A stretch of 64,000 nucleotides of DNA, taken from the NCBI GenBank assembly GCA_910591455.2, contig OU342817.1:4161980-4225979 (forward strand), given 5' to 3'. Of the stretch, positions 11,701 through 23,700 are shown one piece after another (position 1 is the first letter of the stretch; the number at the start of each line of letters is the position of its first letter). Made by a program: the position numbers and the translations under genes. The stretch comes from Pholis gunnellus. Taxonomy: Eukaryota; Chordata; Actinopteri; Perciformes; Pholidae. The notes below the pieces were generated by a model. The model saw nothing but the letters and a program-made list of their open reading frames with translations. It was not told where the DNA came from and made no database searches.

Positions 11701-14700
11701 GAGAACCGGATTTTAAGAGGTTTACATTTTGCTGACAATAATGTTTTTACAATAACAAGTAAATTGCAAAATGTTTTTCCAAGCCAAGCAATTGTATCAT
11801 AGAGCATCATCTAATGTAGTGACCATGTGTATCTAGAATCAAACCTTAACAACAGGTGGAACCAGAACAAAGAAAAAGCACCGTACCTCACAGGAGCTCA
11901 ATATTTTTACCCAATGTCTTATTGTACGGTGTTTGAACCTCTTGAATTGCTAACATGTATGCTAATGGTGACAACATTTCCTTGGCATTACCCTGTGAGT
12001 ATATTTTAGGGTCTGTGTTTTGAAAATAATCATATAAAAGGGGACAAAAAAAACGTTTGTGTTTTGAAAAAAATCATTCAAGAGTGAAAAACCAGGTCAG
12101 AGATTTCCGCTTTACAAACAGCAAACGGGAAAAGGGCCTCCAAAAGCACCGCTAACGGATGGCTGAGGGGTAAAAGAAAGTGTGTCATCGTCTCAGCTGC
12201 TTGAGTGTGGGACAGGACCAGAAATGAGGACATTGGGAGGAACCTGCTGAATCTCAGAGGATTCCTCCTCCAGTCCACACAGCTCACAGCTGGCTGGGAG
12301 GAGGAACGCAAATGTTCCTAAAAATGAATCTCCCTCACCTACATGAATGTCAAAGTGTGGAACAAACCTACAAAACTGCGAGGATGAGCAGACTTCTGCC
12401 TGATTCTGTCAAACGCTTCTAATCTATGAGACTCAGTGTCCAGTTTTCATCTTGTTAAGCGCTCCGACTGGATCCTTGGATTTGTGAATGGAATCAAGGC
12501 TCATTTGTGGCTTTGCCAGGCGTTAGGTTGAGATCGGCCTTTGTTTTCGTGGACCCTGTTATTATCTGACAAGTCATTGTTTTTTGTATTTCTTTGCGGT
12601 TTTGTGATAGCAACAAGAAAGTAAAGAACAGTTCCCCTTACCACTGAACACACATTCTCACCACAAGGCATGTGTGATACTTATTGATGGAAATAAAGAT
12701 TTGTCTCTATAATGTCTCTCATATCTTGAACGACTGCTGAACATCTGGGCAAAATGTTGGCTCTATGTTTGCTATGAATGGACGAGCAAAAAACACAAAC
12801 TCAAACAGAAACTTTAATTTGGTCTGTATTTAATTGTGGTTACTTAATAATTACGAATAAAATACAGACGGATATACCAGTAACACTAAAGAAGTTTCAT
12901 CGCACATATTTCATGTTGAATGCTGAAAGGGTTTGAAGAGGGACTGGTTACCTTCCATGGAGAGCCTAAAATATTTTTGTTGGGCATGTGACTGGAATTG
13001 AGGGGGAGGAAAATGCAGCAAAGACAGACTGTGCCACAGTAAATACTGTGAAAAGAGCCTCTACTGTGATAGCCATGAAAGTTACATCATTATTATTCAG
13101 ATTTTTCTGCCCACTGATCCTGTTCCTAGGTCAAAATGCTATCACGCTCTCGAGCAGCATTACATACACTGTCCGAATGTGGTGAATTAAACCAGTAAGA
13201 TAAAAGTATGCTGTAAATAAATGGGCTCACAGACTTAATGGTGGCATTAACCGGACTGGTAACAAGTCACTTTCAGATCCTTAGCTGTCACTCACCTCTC
13301 CTTGATGGACATCTGTTGGGCGGACATGCTGTCAGACAGTTGGTCTCCAGACTCCGTGGGGGACAGCAGATCTCCAGAGTCGACACTGTGCCTGCCGAAG
13401 TCCTCGCTGTGGTCCAGGGGCAGGGACTGGGAATGGACCAGCGCCTGGGGGAAGGACTGGGGTTTGGGTGGTGTCTGTGGAGGCACCTGGGGTTTGGGCA
13501 GCGGCTGGGGGGGCGTCTGCAGGTAGGGCTTAGGGAGAGGCTGGATGAATCCCTGAGGTGTGGCCTGGGTTTGTGGGGACTGGGTGAAAGGTTTGGGGTA
13601 CGTCGGTGGGGGCTGGGCGAACGGCTGGGGCTGGGTGTCGGCCGGAGGTTTGGGTGGTGTCGGTGGAGGCTGCTGTGTGAAGGGTTTAGGAAGAGTTTGA
13701 GGAGGCTGGAGGTTGATTTGCTGCTGGCTGCTTGAAACGTGAGACACTGTCCTGGATGACACTTTAGCTATCGGTGGCTTCAGTGGTGCAGGATGATCCG
13801 GCAGGTCTGAAATAAGCATACAGTAATACAATCATGTAGTTACAATCATCAAAATGATTCACATGTTAACAGAGACATCAAACTACATTATTAGTCGTTT
13901 TTTCTCTTTCTTTAAGTGTTTAGACCATTTATTTTCAAGCATATATTGTAAATTATTTCAACCAATACTTTTTCTAACTCAATATGACCAAAGTTGAAAT
14001 TGACTCTGGTGTATGCAGCTGGTTTTGTAGGGAAGAAATGTCATTGGTATCATACAAAGCCTGCTGTGTACAGTATGCTGTTCACATTTTGGGGACTCAT
14101 CTGCTATTTGGAGACAAAACACAGGTCAACGACTACGTCTTAGGCTTTACACTTGTGCTTTGAGCTGAGGTCAGGGTAAGGGTCAGTGTTAGGCATGTCG
14201 AGGAAGGTCCACGGGGAGTTATTGTGAAGCCGTGCAAGTCGTCCTGACCTCATGATACTCTAGTCTAATAGATCTACCAATACTGAACTAAATAAGAGTA
14301 CGGCCTGCAGACAAGGCATCCTTTGTGTCCTTCCTGTCCTCTACCTGTTTCATGGAGGTGCCGGCCAAGTGTTCTGCACCCTCTGACTGAGTGCTTTCAT
14401 CTCTCTCTGTAGTGTTTGTGTGCATGCATGGGAAAAAGACCACCCCTGGACACATTTTGCATTAACACATAAAAACAGGTCAGGCCCATTATACTGGAGT
14501 ATGCGCAAGGCGAACCCACAGGCGTGATGTGGTGCTCGGGGACCACAGCCCCTTTTTTATGAGCCATGACAGTGAGCACAACACAGATTGATTTAAAAAC
14601 CTCTGACAGTCAGCATGTCAGGAAAGGGCTTCCTCTTTCTAGACAAAGGGAGCCACGAGGCAAATGCATGGAAAAATATGCTAATTGGATGCAGCTTCAG

Positions 14701-17700
14701 ACGCCTCTCTCTCTCTCTGTCTGTCTGTATCAGCCAAATCAAATACCCCCCAGCTGGGACAAGTGTGTGTGCAGCCGGCAGAAAGCAATCATGCGTGGGA
14801 GCATGCTGCATGAGACAATGAGGGTAATGAGAACAGCCTCTTCCCTAGACATTGCTTCCACTTTTTTTTTTGTCACTCCCTTTCTCTCTTCCCCTTATGT
14901 CCCCTCTGTTTTTATCTGTCTTCCCACATCCCTCCTTTTACCCTCAGCTATTCACAACCCTATTATCATTATTTCACTTTTCTCCATCTCATATCTGTGT
15001 AAGTCGTGGGAGAAGCATCCTCCTACCTGAGATGCCTGGCTGGCTCCGGCCGCTGCTCTTCTCCTGCTCCTGTGTGGAGGAGCCGTGAGCTGCCTCTCTC
15101 AGGCACCCTCCTCTTCCTCTTCCTCCTCCCTCGGCGCTCTCCTTACTCTCCTGGGAGTGTCCGTCTGCGGCTCTCCGGCTGGGCAGAGGCTCTGACTCGC
15201 CCCTCCTGGAAGAGAGCTCGGCAGAGTGCTGAGGCTGGGGATGCTGCCGCTGGTGCCTGCCGTCCCGGTCCCTGTCGGGGGAGTGCAGCTTTCCCTTAAT
15301 GCTGCCGTCTTGGATCTCTCCTCTGGCTCCTCCCTGCTGTGTCCCCCGAACCTCCTCCTCCTCCTGACGCTCCCTCCGGTTCTCCTCCACCGCCTCCCCC
15401 TGCTGCCGGTGACTTTCAGAGGAGGTGGGAGCACGAGGAGCCCCGGCTCTCTGTCGGCTCTCAGAGAGGAGAGGGGAGGAGTTGAGCTCAGCATCGGGGT
15501 GGCCCGGGTCTCCGCTCTGGGTCATGGAGAAATACATCAACGCCCTCTCCTGGTGGCTGCTCGCAGTGCCGGCAGCCTGTTGTTGGGCAGGGATGTAGGG
15601 CATCGCGGTGGACTTCCCTGGACGGAGACCACCGTCATCGCCGCCGACACCGCCGCTGCCTGGCGTGATGGTTACTGTGGAGACGGTGGCTTGGGAGGTG
15701 ACGGCTGCCACAGAGCGGATCAGGGAGGCAGACAGGGGCTCCAGTTTGCTCTCGCCGCCGTTTTTCAGCTGCAGGAACAGCAGGAATCATGTCAGAAATT
15801 CGGGATGGATAGAATGACAACAGGAGGGCTGAAGGGATTGATATGGAGAGAGGATGGGTTAAATGGAATTGTGGCAGGGAAGTTAGAGATTGGTGGAGGT
15901 ATGTGTGGATGTTATAGAAGGTATTTGGTGATAAAGTTGGATGAGAAGGAAGATGGATGGATGAGGGGAAGGACAGCAGCAATCAAAGCAAATTAGGGAA
16001 ACAATTTTGAGTGCTTCGGGTTTGCTCATGAAGCTGCAGCTGTACAGCAACTCTGTCATTCACAAAATGGCAGCAGGGAGCCGAAGCACAGAATTTCACA
16101 CAAACTAAAATCATAAACAAAAGAAGACACACAAAACATTTGCCCTTACAGTTATCATCTGAAACTCAAAAGCATCTAAGCTATGACATTCATGAACCAT
16201 CATGCATGTCTCTGGTCTGGAAACCTTTATTTATGTTCATATTTGTTAGCAAACGTATCATTTGATTTATATAACGCATGGAATAATCAGTGGTGTCCTT
16301 AAAGGGAAATTCCGGTATATTTCAACATGCCATATTTCACATAAATGTGTGTGTTTATTGCTCGTGCTAACTTGACATCTACTGTCGATGTATCCCCGAG
16401 CAAGGAACAATACCTAACTTTTAATTAGAGCTGGATGATAGTTACCAAATCACATAAAAAATACCGTTGTTCTGATAATGGGACAATGCAAATTAATGTT
16501 GGTGTTTTCAGACAATATTTAATGATTGATGTGATGTCTCTATGACGGCTAATCATAATGAGGCTTCTAAGTGTGGACTTAACAGATTGAACGATCTAAT
16601 ACATTTAGAAAATGATATCACTGCCTGTAATAGAGCTTCAAAAGTTAGTAAAACACAACATTAAAACTCAGTATTAGCATTCATATTTGTGTATTGAAAT
16701 ATGATCCATCTCTTCTTCAGGCTCCAGTAGAGATACTCAAACTCTGCACCAGACTACAGTCAATTGATTTTGACTGCAAAACAAGGTCTTTGTATTGACC
16801 CACATTTCTGCAGACAGCAGGATCCATCCACATACTTATTCCTCAGATACGTTTATTTTTTTTCTTGCTGGTTTATTCAGGTTTATTGGGAGGAAGCCTG
16901 AATAAAGTAGCATGCAGAACTTTCAGTCGAATAATCCCATGCTTGTTTCGCAATGAACAAGCATGTCACAGAAGCTGCTTGCATCCAAGAATGAGGAGCC
17001 ATGGAAAACAAACAAGGCACCCGAAACTTTCAAACCATTTCCTCATGACAAAGCCACATCTACCACTTCAAATACACACTGAATTGCATTTACGGACATC
17101 GTCAAACTCAGCTCAGCTACTGTAAGCAAGACAAGACAACACTGGTCACTAGCGGGGACCAATCAGATCAATCATTTGATGCAACCAATCAGAAGTTCCT
17201 TACAGGCAGCGGGGGTCTTACACGTTCTCCCTGATTGGCCTCTAAGTCACCGTTACACACCGCGGAGGTTACCGGCGGCTCAGCTTCCTGTGTGGACACC
17301 AGTGGCTGACTGTGAATATGCTGGAGGTGAAGTCTGCCTATTACAAAGCATCTGACACTGTGTTTTCTGGGACAACATGTTTCTTTTGTTTCACTGCATA
17401 TAGATAAGACAATGTATCAGTGGAAGGTGGTAACAGATCAACAATATACAGTACACAGTATTTCTGAGTTCCACATGTCAATTGTTGGTCATTTGTGACA
17501 TCTAGAGGCCGCTGTATTAAAAAGCAAAAAGCCGAACATACTCTGTGACCTGTTCATTTCATGGTGCCTGAGAGTCATCCAGCTGCACAGAGAATCATGT
17601 CATTCATCCATCACTCACAAAGAGAAACTGGTGCACTGTCAGTGACCTGGAAGTGACTCATCCGTTGCTTCAGGCCTGTTCACTGTAAGAACATCTAACA

Positions 17701-20700
17701 TGCAAATAATATTTGAATGCAGTGTTTTTAATTTGATCTAATTATGTTCTACTTCCAAATGTCTTACATTTTTGGTTATGCTATTTATGCTATTTTGCTA
17801 ATTTCACGTTGGTGTCGACGTTGACGTGCACAAAAATGTTTTTGTGACCTTTTCGTCTCTTTGAAACATTATAATATTCATCATTCACTCATTATTCACT
17901 TTGTGGGGGCAGTTAGGAGGGATGCCACCAAGGTTGGTGAGGGTTCGGAACAAGAAAACAGGGACAAAGTGAATCTATTGTAATGTTGTGCACTGAAATC
18001 TACTGAGCTAGGAGCTGCATTATGTCTGCATATTGTTACCTGCTCCACCTCTCCCTGGGTGATGGGTTGAGTCTGAAATCGGGCGTTGGCCCTGCGCTGG
18101 CGGGTGTCTCCTCGGGCCCCCTCGGCGGTCTTGCCCGTAGGCTGAGCGAGGCGGTTGAAGAGGGCCATCTTCTCAGACAAGGTGAGGGAGGATCGGTCAG
18201 GCTCGTCGGAGAAAAGCTCCAGGCCGTCTTCCTCTGCCCCAGCACTGCGAGCTGGTTTCTGGTACTCCTGGGTATCCTTCTCCTGATCCTGGACTGTTGA
18301 GTCTGGCTGCGAGGAGGCCGGCATGCTGGGTAGTGACAGGGGGGTGTTAGATGGGTGTAAATCTTCTAATAACCATTGGATTTCTGCTTCTGAGCGGCAG
18401 GACATTTATATTTGATGTATATAAGATTTAAAATATGGGGTTTCTAAATTGTCAAAGAGGATAAGGTGACTAGATATAAGGTTCGTCTAGAATAAACAAC
18501 ATCCAGTTGCCTTTGACTTATAACTTTTAGATATCCTATGACATGGACGACCGAGAATCTTCACAGACAAGAAAAGATTGAGTTTTATCAAAAGCTTATT
18601 TTTTTTAATATAACTTGAACCTTTCTCTATTCAAACAAAACATCTGCAGTCTTGAGGGACCAAAAACAAATGTGTTCCTCTGCTAAATATCCAATAACTG
18701 AACATGCATGCAAACGCCAGCTAGCAGGTAAATAGCTGTAAATACGGAGGCAGATTACAGGCACAGCAACATAGACATAAGTAGATCAGCATGCATATGC
18801 CAGATAATCATATAATGCACTCGGATGTTTGCAGGGGTTATGGAGATCTCGCAGCAGTGTGCTAAGTTAAACCAGGGTTGGTAAACAAAGTGCAGGACAC
18901 GTGAACCCGGACATGCAGGGGGCTTTAACTGACTCAACCTCTGACCTTTCCATAAGATATGCAATCTTTTTTCTTCACTGACATCTGTAACCGGCATGCG
19001 AGAAACGCTGCGAGAGGGAACGCTTGGAAACTGGGCATGGAAAGTACTGAATGAGCTATAGTGTTAAAGCCGACTTCATTCCCCTATAAGGTGCACTTAG
19101 GTTAGAAGCAGCTCACGAGGGGGGCAGGAATAACAACGTAAGATGAGCCGGATGAACAGATCAGCACTGCAGCCGGGAGAGGGAAACGGAGAGCAAAATG
19201 TCTCCGGCACCACATTTCAGTTGGTTGCAATAAACATTATCCTTTGTGGTAGAGTCAGTAAATATGTCAACGGAGGGTTAGCTTTGTTTATAGATTAAAA
19301 TGAATAGCTTCATTTTTAAGATACAATACTTATTTTATGAATCTTTTATCTCCTCACATTTTTAAATAACAAAGAGGAATTTATAAATGTAGATTCATAT
19401 ATAATAAAATTGTATTGCACCCCATGTATGGTAATCTCTAAACCCACAGAGGTCCGTCTACTGTCGTGCTTTCAGTGAACTGAGATCTTGAAAATCTTTA
19501 AAGTTGGTTTTCATGCATATAGTATAATAGTATAATACAAGCACATATATCCCAAAGGGGTACAAAGACCATAGAAACAGGCTATTTAAGTAAGCATGCA
19601 ACACATGCACACTCACACAGATACAAAGCGCATGTAAGTAGGCAGCCCAGCTGTACCTGATGCTGGTCACACTGGTGCCTACTGCAGTGGGGCTGGGGAC
19701 ACGAGGGACATGAGTGTGGACGCTCGGAGGTTGTGACGATGTGGCAGGATCACTTAAAGGTGGAGAAAAAGGAGGTACAGATGAAAAAGAAACTGTGAAA
19801 TATAGATAATGCAAGTTAACAAGTAAAGACTTGAAAGGCGTTGACAGAGGTCTCTGAAGAGACAGACGGAAAGGTGAAAGAATAAGATGAAAAGGAAAAT
19901 AAAAACAAAATATTCTCTGCTAATTGTTTGATGCAAGATGCAGCTAAACAAGCAAAATCCAAGATCTACCTTGAAGCGTTGACCACCTCCCTGTTGGTGA
20001 CGGGTTGAGTGTTTGACCGATCCTGAACTCTTCTCAGACGCCTTTCTACGGCAGCGTTCCGAGAGCGCGGTTTCGGAATACTTCCGTCTGATGTCTTTTC
20101 CAGCTCCTGGAGGAATATGTCAGGAAAACATCAGTACTTTGGTTTAGAAAAGCAGTGATATTTTAAGAGAGAAATTATATCAATTTGAAGTTCTATGAAT
20201 ACCCAGTTAACTAAATATGGCAACGGCAATTACAAAAATATCACCGTCTGCTGACAATCTGAACAAAGCTCCAGCTCTTTCTTTTGAAATTATGATCACA
20301 AAACATTGCTCAGTCAAAAATAAACAGTATTAATCATCTGCCCTCATGATTAAAATGTACATAAAGTAGAAGTGTACCCTGAAGAGAGACCTCTTGGCAG
20401 CCACACTCATCTTGGCTCTATCGTCCAGTTTTCCTTCATCTAATGAAAAGGAGAGAAGAATTATGTTACGTGGCATCAACTGTATTTAAACTTCTGGGAA
20501 AATGATGTTAACATTTTCTTTAAAAATTAAGAATTATATGTGCATATATTGCAGCAGACTGAATTTACCTTCGGGATCTTGTAGCTGTGATGGGCTTAGA
20601 CGAGACCTGCAGAAAACAGACATTTTTTTAATGTATTTTAGGAACCAGGATGTGATTATCATGATCTGAATGCCAACCTAGAACTATCCTCCACCATGCA

Positions 20701-23700
20701 ATTCAGTGTATTAAATAAATAAATCATGTAAATAAAATGCTCCTGCAGATCGCTACAGAGAGCCCCTGCTGTACCTATCTGACTCCAGCCGCTCTGCAGA
20801 CGTGATGGGCTGGGTCCTAAATCTCTCCGACATGCGACTGTCTCCTGGAGTGATGTAGCGGCGAGCCTTCCGGGCACCCCTGTCCCGATCACTGCCGCTA
20901 GCCGGATCTACCTCCACTGCTGACAGATCTACTTTAGTAGTCTCACTTTTAGAGTGGTGTATAGATTTACAAAGATTGACGAGGACAACAAAGAGGAAAA
21001 GTAGAAGTAAAGAAAACTATTAACAACGTTTTGTTTTAGTAGACTAGCTTACCAGAAACTGCACTCAAGTTAGAATAACGGGGTCTCACACATTGATATT
21101 GGTGCAAACGCTGAGCACAACCTAACTGCAACCCAACTGTGAAGAGCCATTTCTCATGCAGCAGCAGACAACTTCCAAAGGTTTACCTTGCAAGAGCGGA
21201 CGCCAACTAAGTAAGTTAAGCTCCAAAAACAAGATTGCAGACAGGACAATGAACATGATAATGGGAGACGTCATTGCAATACACCTTGACACATTTCATG
21301 CCACATAACATTGCAATCAGAATTATTTTCTTGGATCATTGGATTATGTTTTTGCAACAGCTTACGAATGCAGAGTTAGACGGTTATTTAGCGATGCAAC
21401 ACAGAGCCCATCCCATGCCAGTGGACCTACAACTCAGGTTTCCGGTTGGCATTCTCCAGATATGAGTGTCGCAGCTGCGCTACTGACACCCTGGTGTCCA
21501 GGGAGCCCATCTCCCCGTTCGATATCCCTGGTGAAGGGACGGCCCTCAACGTCTCTCTGCTGGCCGCTGCCCTCTCCATACGATACATGGTAGAATGCTG
21601 GCTTATGCCTATATCTGACATGGCGCGGGTTCTTATCTTGGGTTTGGGCCCTCCGCTCATCTCCATGCTTCTTTGTTTGACCTGTGGTAAAGAGGAGCTC
21701 TTCTGGAGGTGGATGGCTGAGTCAAACATCTGGTTCCCTGATGGGTCCGGCCGCTGCTGCTGCTGCCGCTGAGGCTCAAAGTCTAGTCGGGGCTCTTGTT
21801 GATTTCTCCGGGAGTCTTGCTGCTGATTTGGAGGCTCTTGTCTTTGGAGCTCACACTCCTGCTGTCTTTGAGGGAGCTGTTGTTTTTGAGGCTCTTGTCT
21901 TTGGAGCTCACACTCCTGCTGTCTTTGAGGGAGCTGTTGTTTTTGAGGCTCTTGTCTTTGGAGCTCACTCTCCTGCTGTCTTTGAGGGAGCTGTTGTTTT
22001 TGAGGCTCTTGTCTTTGGAGCTCACGCTCCTGCTGTCTTTGAGGGAGCTGTTGTTTTTGAGGCTCTTGTCTTTGGAGCTCACTCTCCTGCTGTCTTTGAG
22101 GGTGCTGTTGTTTTTGAGGCTCTTGTCTTTGGAGCTCACACTCCTGCTGTCTTTGAGGGTGCTGTTGTTTTTTAGGCTCTTGTCTTTGGAGCTCACGCTC
22201 CTGCTGTCTTTGAGGGTGCTGTTGTTTTTGAGGCTCTTGCAGCTGTCTCGAGTGGTCGTACTGAATCTGCATTGGTAGTTCTTGCAGTTGAATTTGAGCA
22301 CCATGCTGTCTTGTTCTGGGTTCATACTGTTGTTGCGTTGGGGGCTCTTGCTGCTGAATTTGGGGCTCTTGATGGTACACAGGCTCTGAGGAGTGATACT
22401 GCCTGGGCTGCTGGAGTACAGAGGTGTGAGAAGGCTGCATAGATCGAAACACTGTCTCCTCTTGGCTGTCATGGCTAGAGAGATGCTCTCTCCCTCTTTC
22501 TCTGATCCTCTCAACATTTCTCTCCCTCTCTCTCTCCCTCGGTCTCTCCCGATCCCAGTCTTCCTCGCCTCGACTCATCCTCCTTCGTTCTGGGCTGTAG
22601 TTCTGCCAGTCCATGTCTTCATGCTGGCCCCTGTGAGGATCATCCACACTCTTTTCCCTTCGGCGGATCTCTGAGGGCAAAACGGCTTTCCTGCTCTTCA
22701 GCAGGCCCTCTGTATGGGCCTCTTCCTTCAGGGCCTGCCTGGCCTCCGATCTTGCCTCCCTGTGGGCGGCATGGATTTGGTCAGCACTCACTCTCCTTCG
22801 TGGTGGCACCTCAGGAGGTCCAGGAAGTTTGGCAGAGGCCACTGGGGCAGGGAGGGCCAAATAGGGCTGAGCGTCAACAGCAGGGCCAGAGTGTTGGTAC
22901 TCAGGGACGAAGGCTGTTTGGCTGTGGGCGGTATGGTGGCCTGAGCTGGGCTGAGGCTGGGGAACGGTCCTTTGCTGGCTGGGTTCTGAGCGTGGTGGAG
23001 TGTACTGAGCAGAGTTCCCCTGAGTACGGTGTCTGTTACCCTGGTTCCTGTCTGGACTCCAGTCGGGGGGCCTCTGGACAATTTCATCCCTGGACAATCG
23101 TTCTCTTACCCGGATTCTTGGGGAAATAAACGGATAAGGGACACTGAGATTTCAGTTCAGTTAAAGACCTTCGGCATTCTCCGAACTTAAAACTCAACTC
23201 AAACAAAAGATGACTAAAGAGTATATACCAAGCTTTTATTCTGAAGGGACACACATGATGGTAAATCATAAAATATATGAGCCAAAATGTTACTATACAA
23301 CTACATATTTTGCTAGCTGAGTGGTCTCCAAACAACAATCTGCTACTTGCCGAGGCAGCCGGTTGGTCATACAAACTTAGATGAAGTCCCCAAAAATGTG
23401 ATTGATTTTAATTTTGCAAGCACTAAATTTAATTTCTACAAGAAATTGCAAAACCTATTGCATAAAAGTTTATGACACAAGACTATCATGTGACCAACTT
23501 GAGCTCCAAAATCCTACAGTCGAATCGCCACAAGGTCAAGTAGCACCATGCCCTGGGTTTGAATTTGAGTCTTAGTTCAAACAACTCTCTCTCTGATGTC
23601 TCCGTGCCAAAAAAGTAAGCCAAACTATTTCCATCTTCAACCTTCTGATCCCCGGTAGCCAAAGGTTGCTCTAATCTCATTGTAGACCCACTAAGCCAGA

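Noticed and set aside
15226..15996. 256-codon plus-strand frame
   Set aside because: Antisense of the svil exon at 15027-15768; composition follows the coding strand.
21831..22229. CRISPR-like array of regular repeats
   Set aside because: Units abut without spacers and are coding; eukaryotic minisatellite.
21684..22517. Long open frames on both strands across the Gln-rich repeat
   Set aside because: They arise because the 57-bp unit is a multiple of three and lacks stops in several frames. Only the minus frame joining svil exons is supported.
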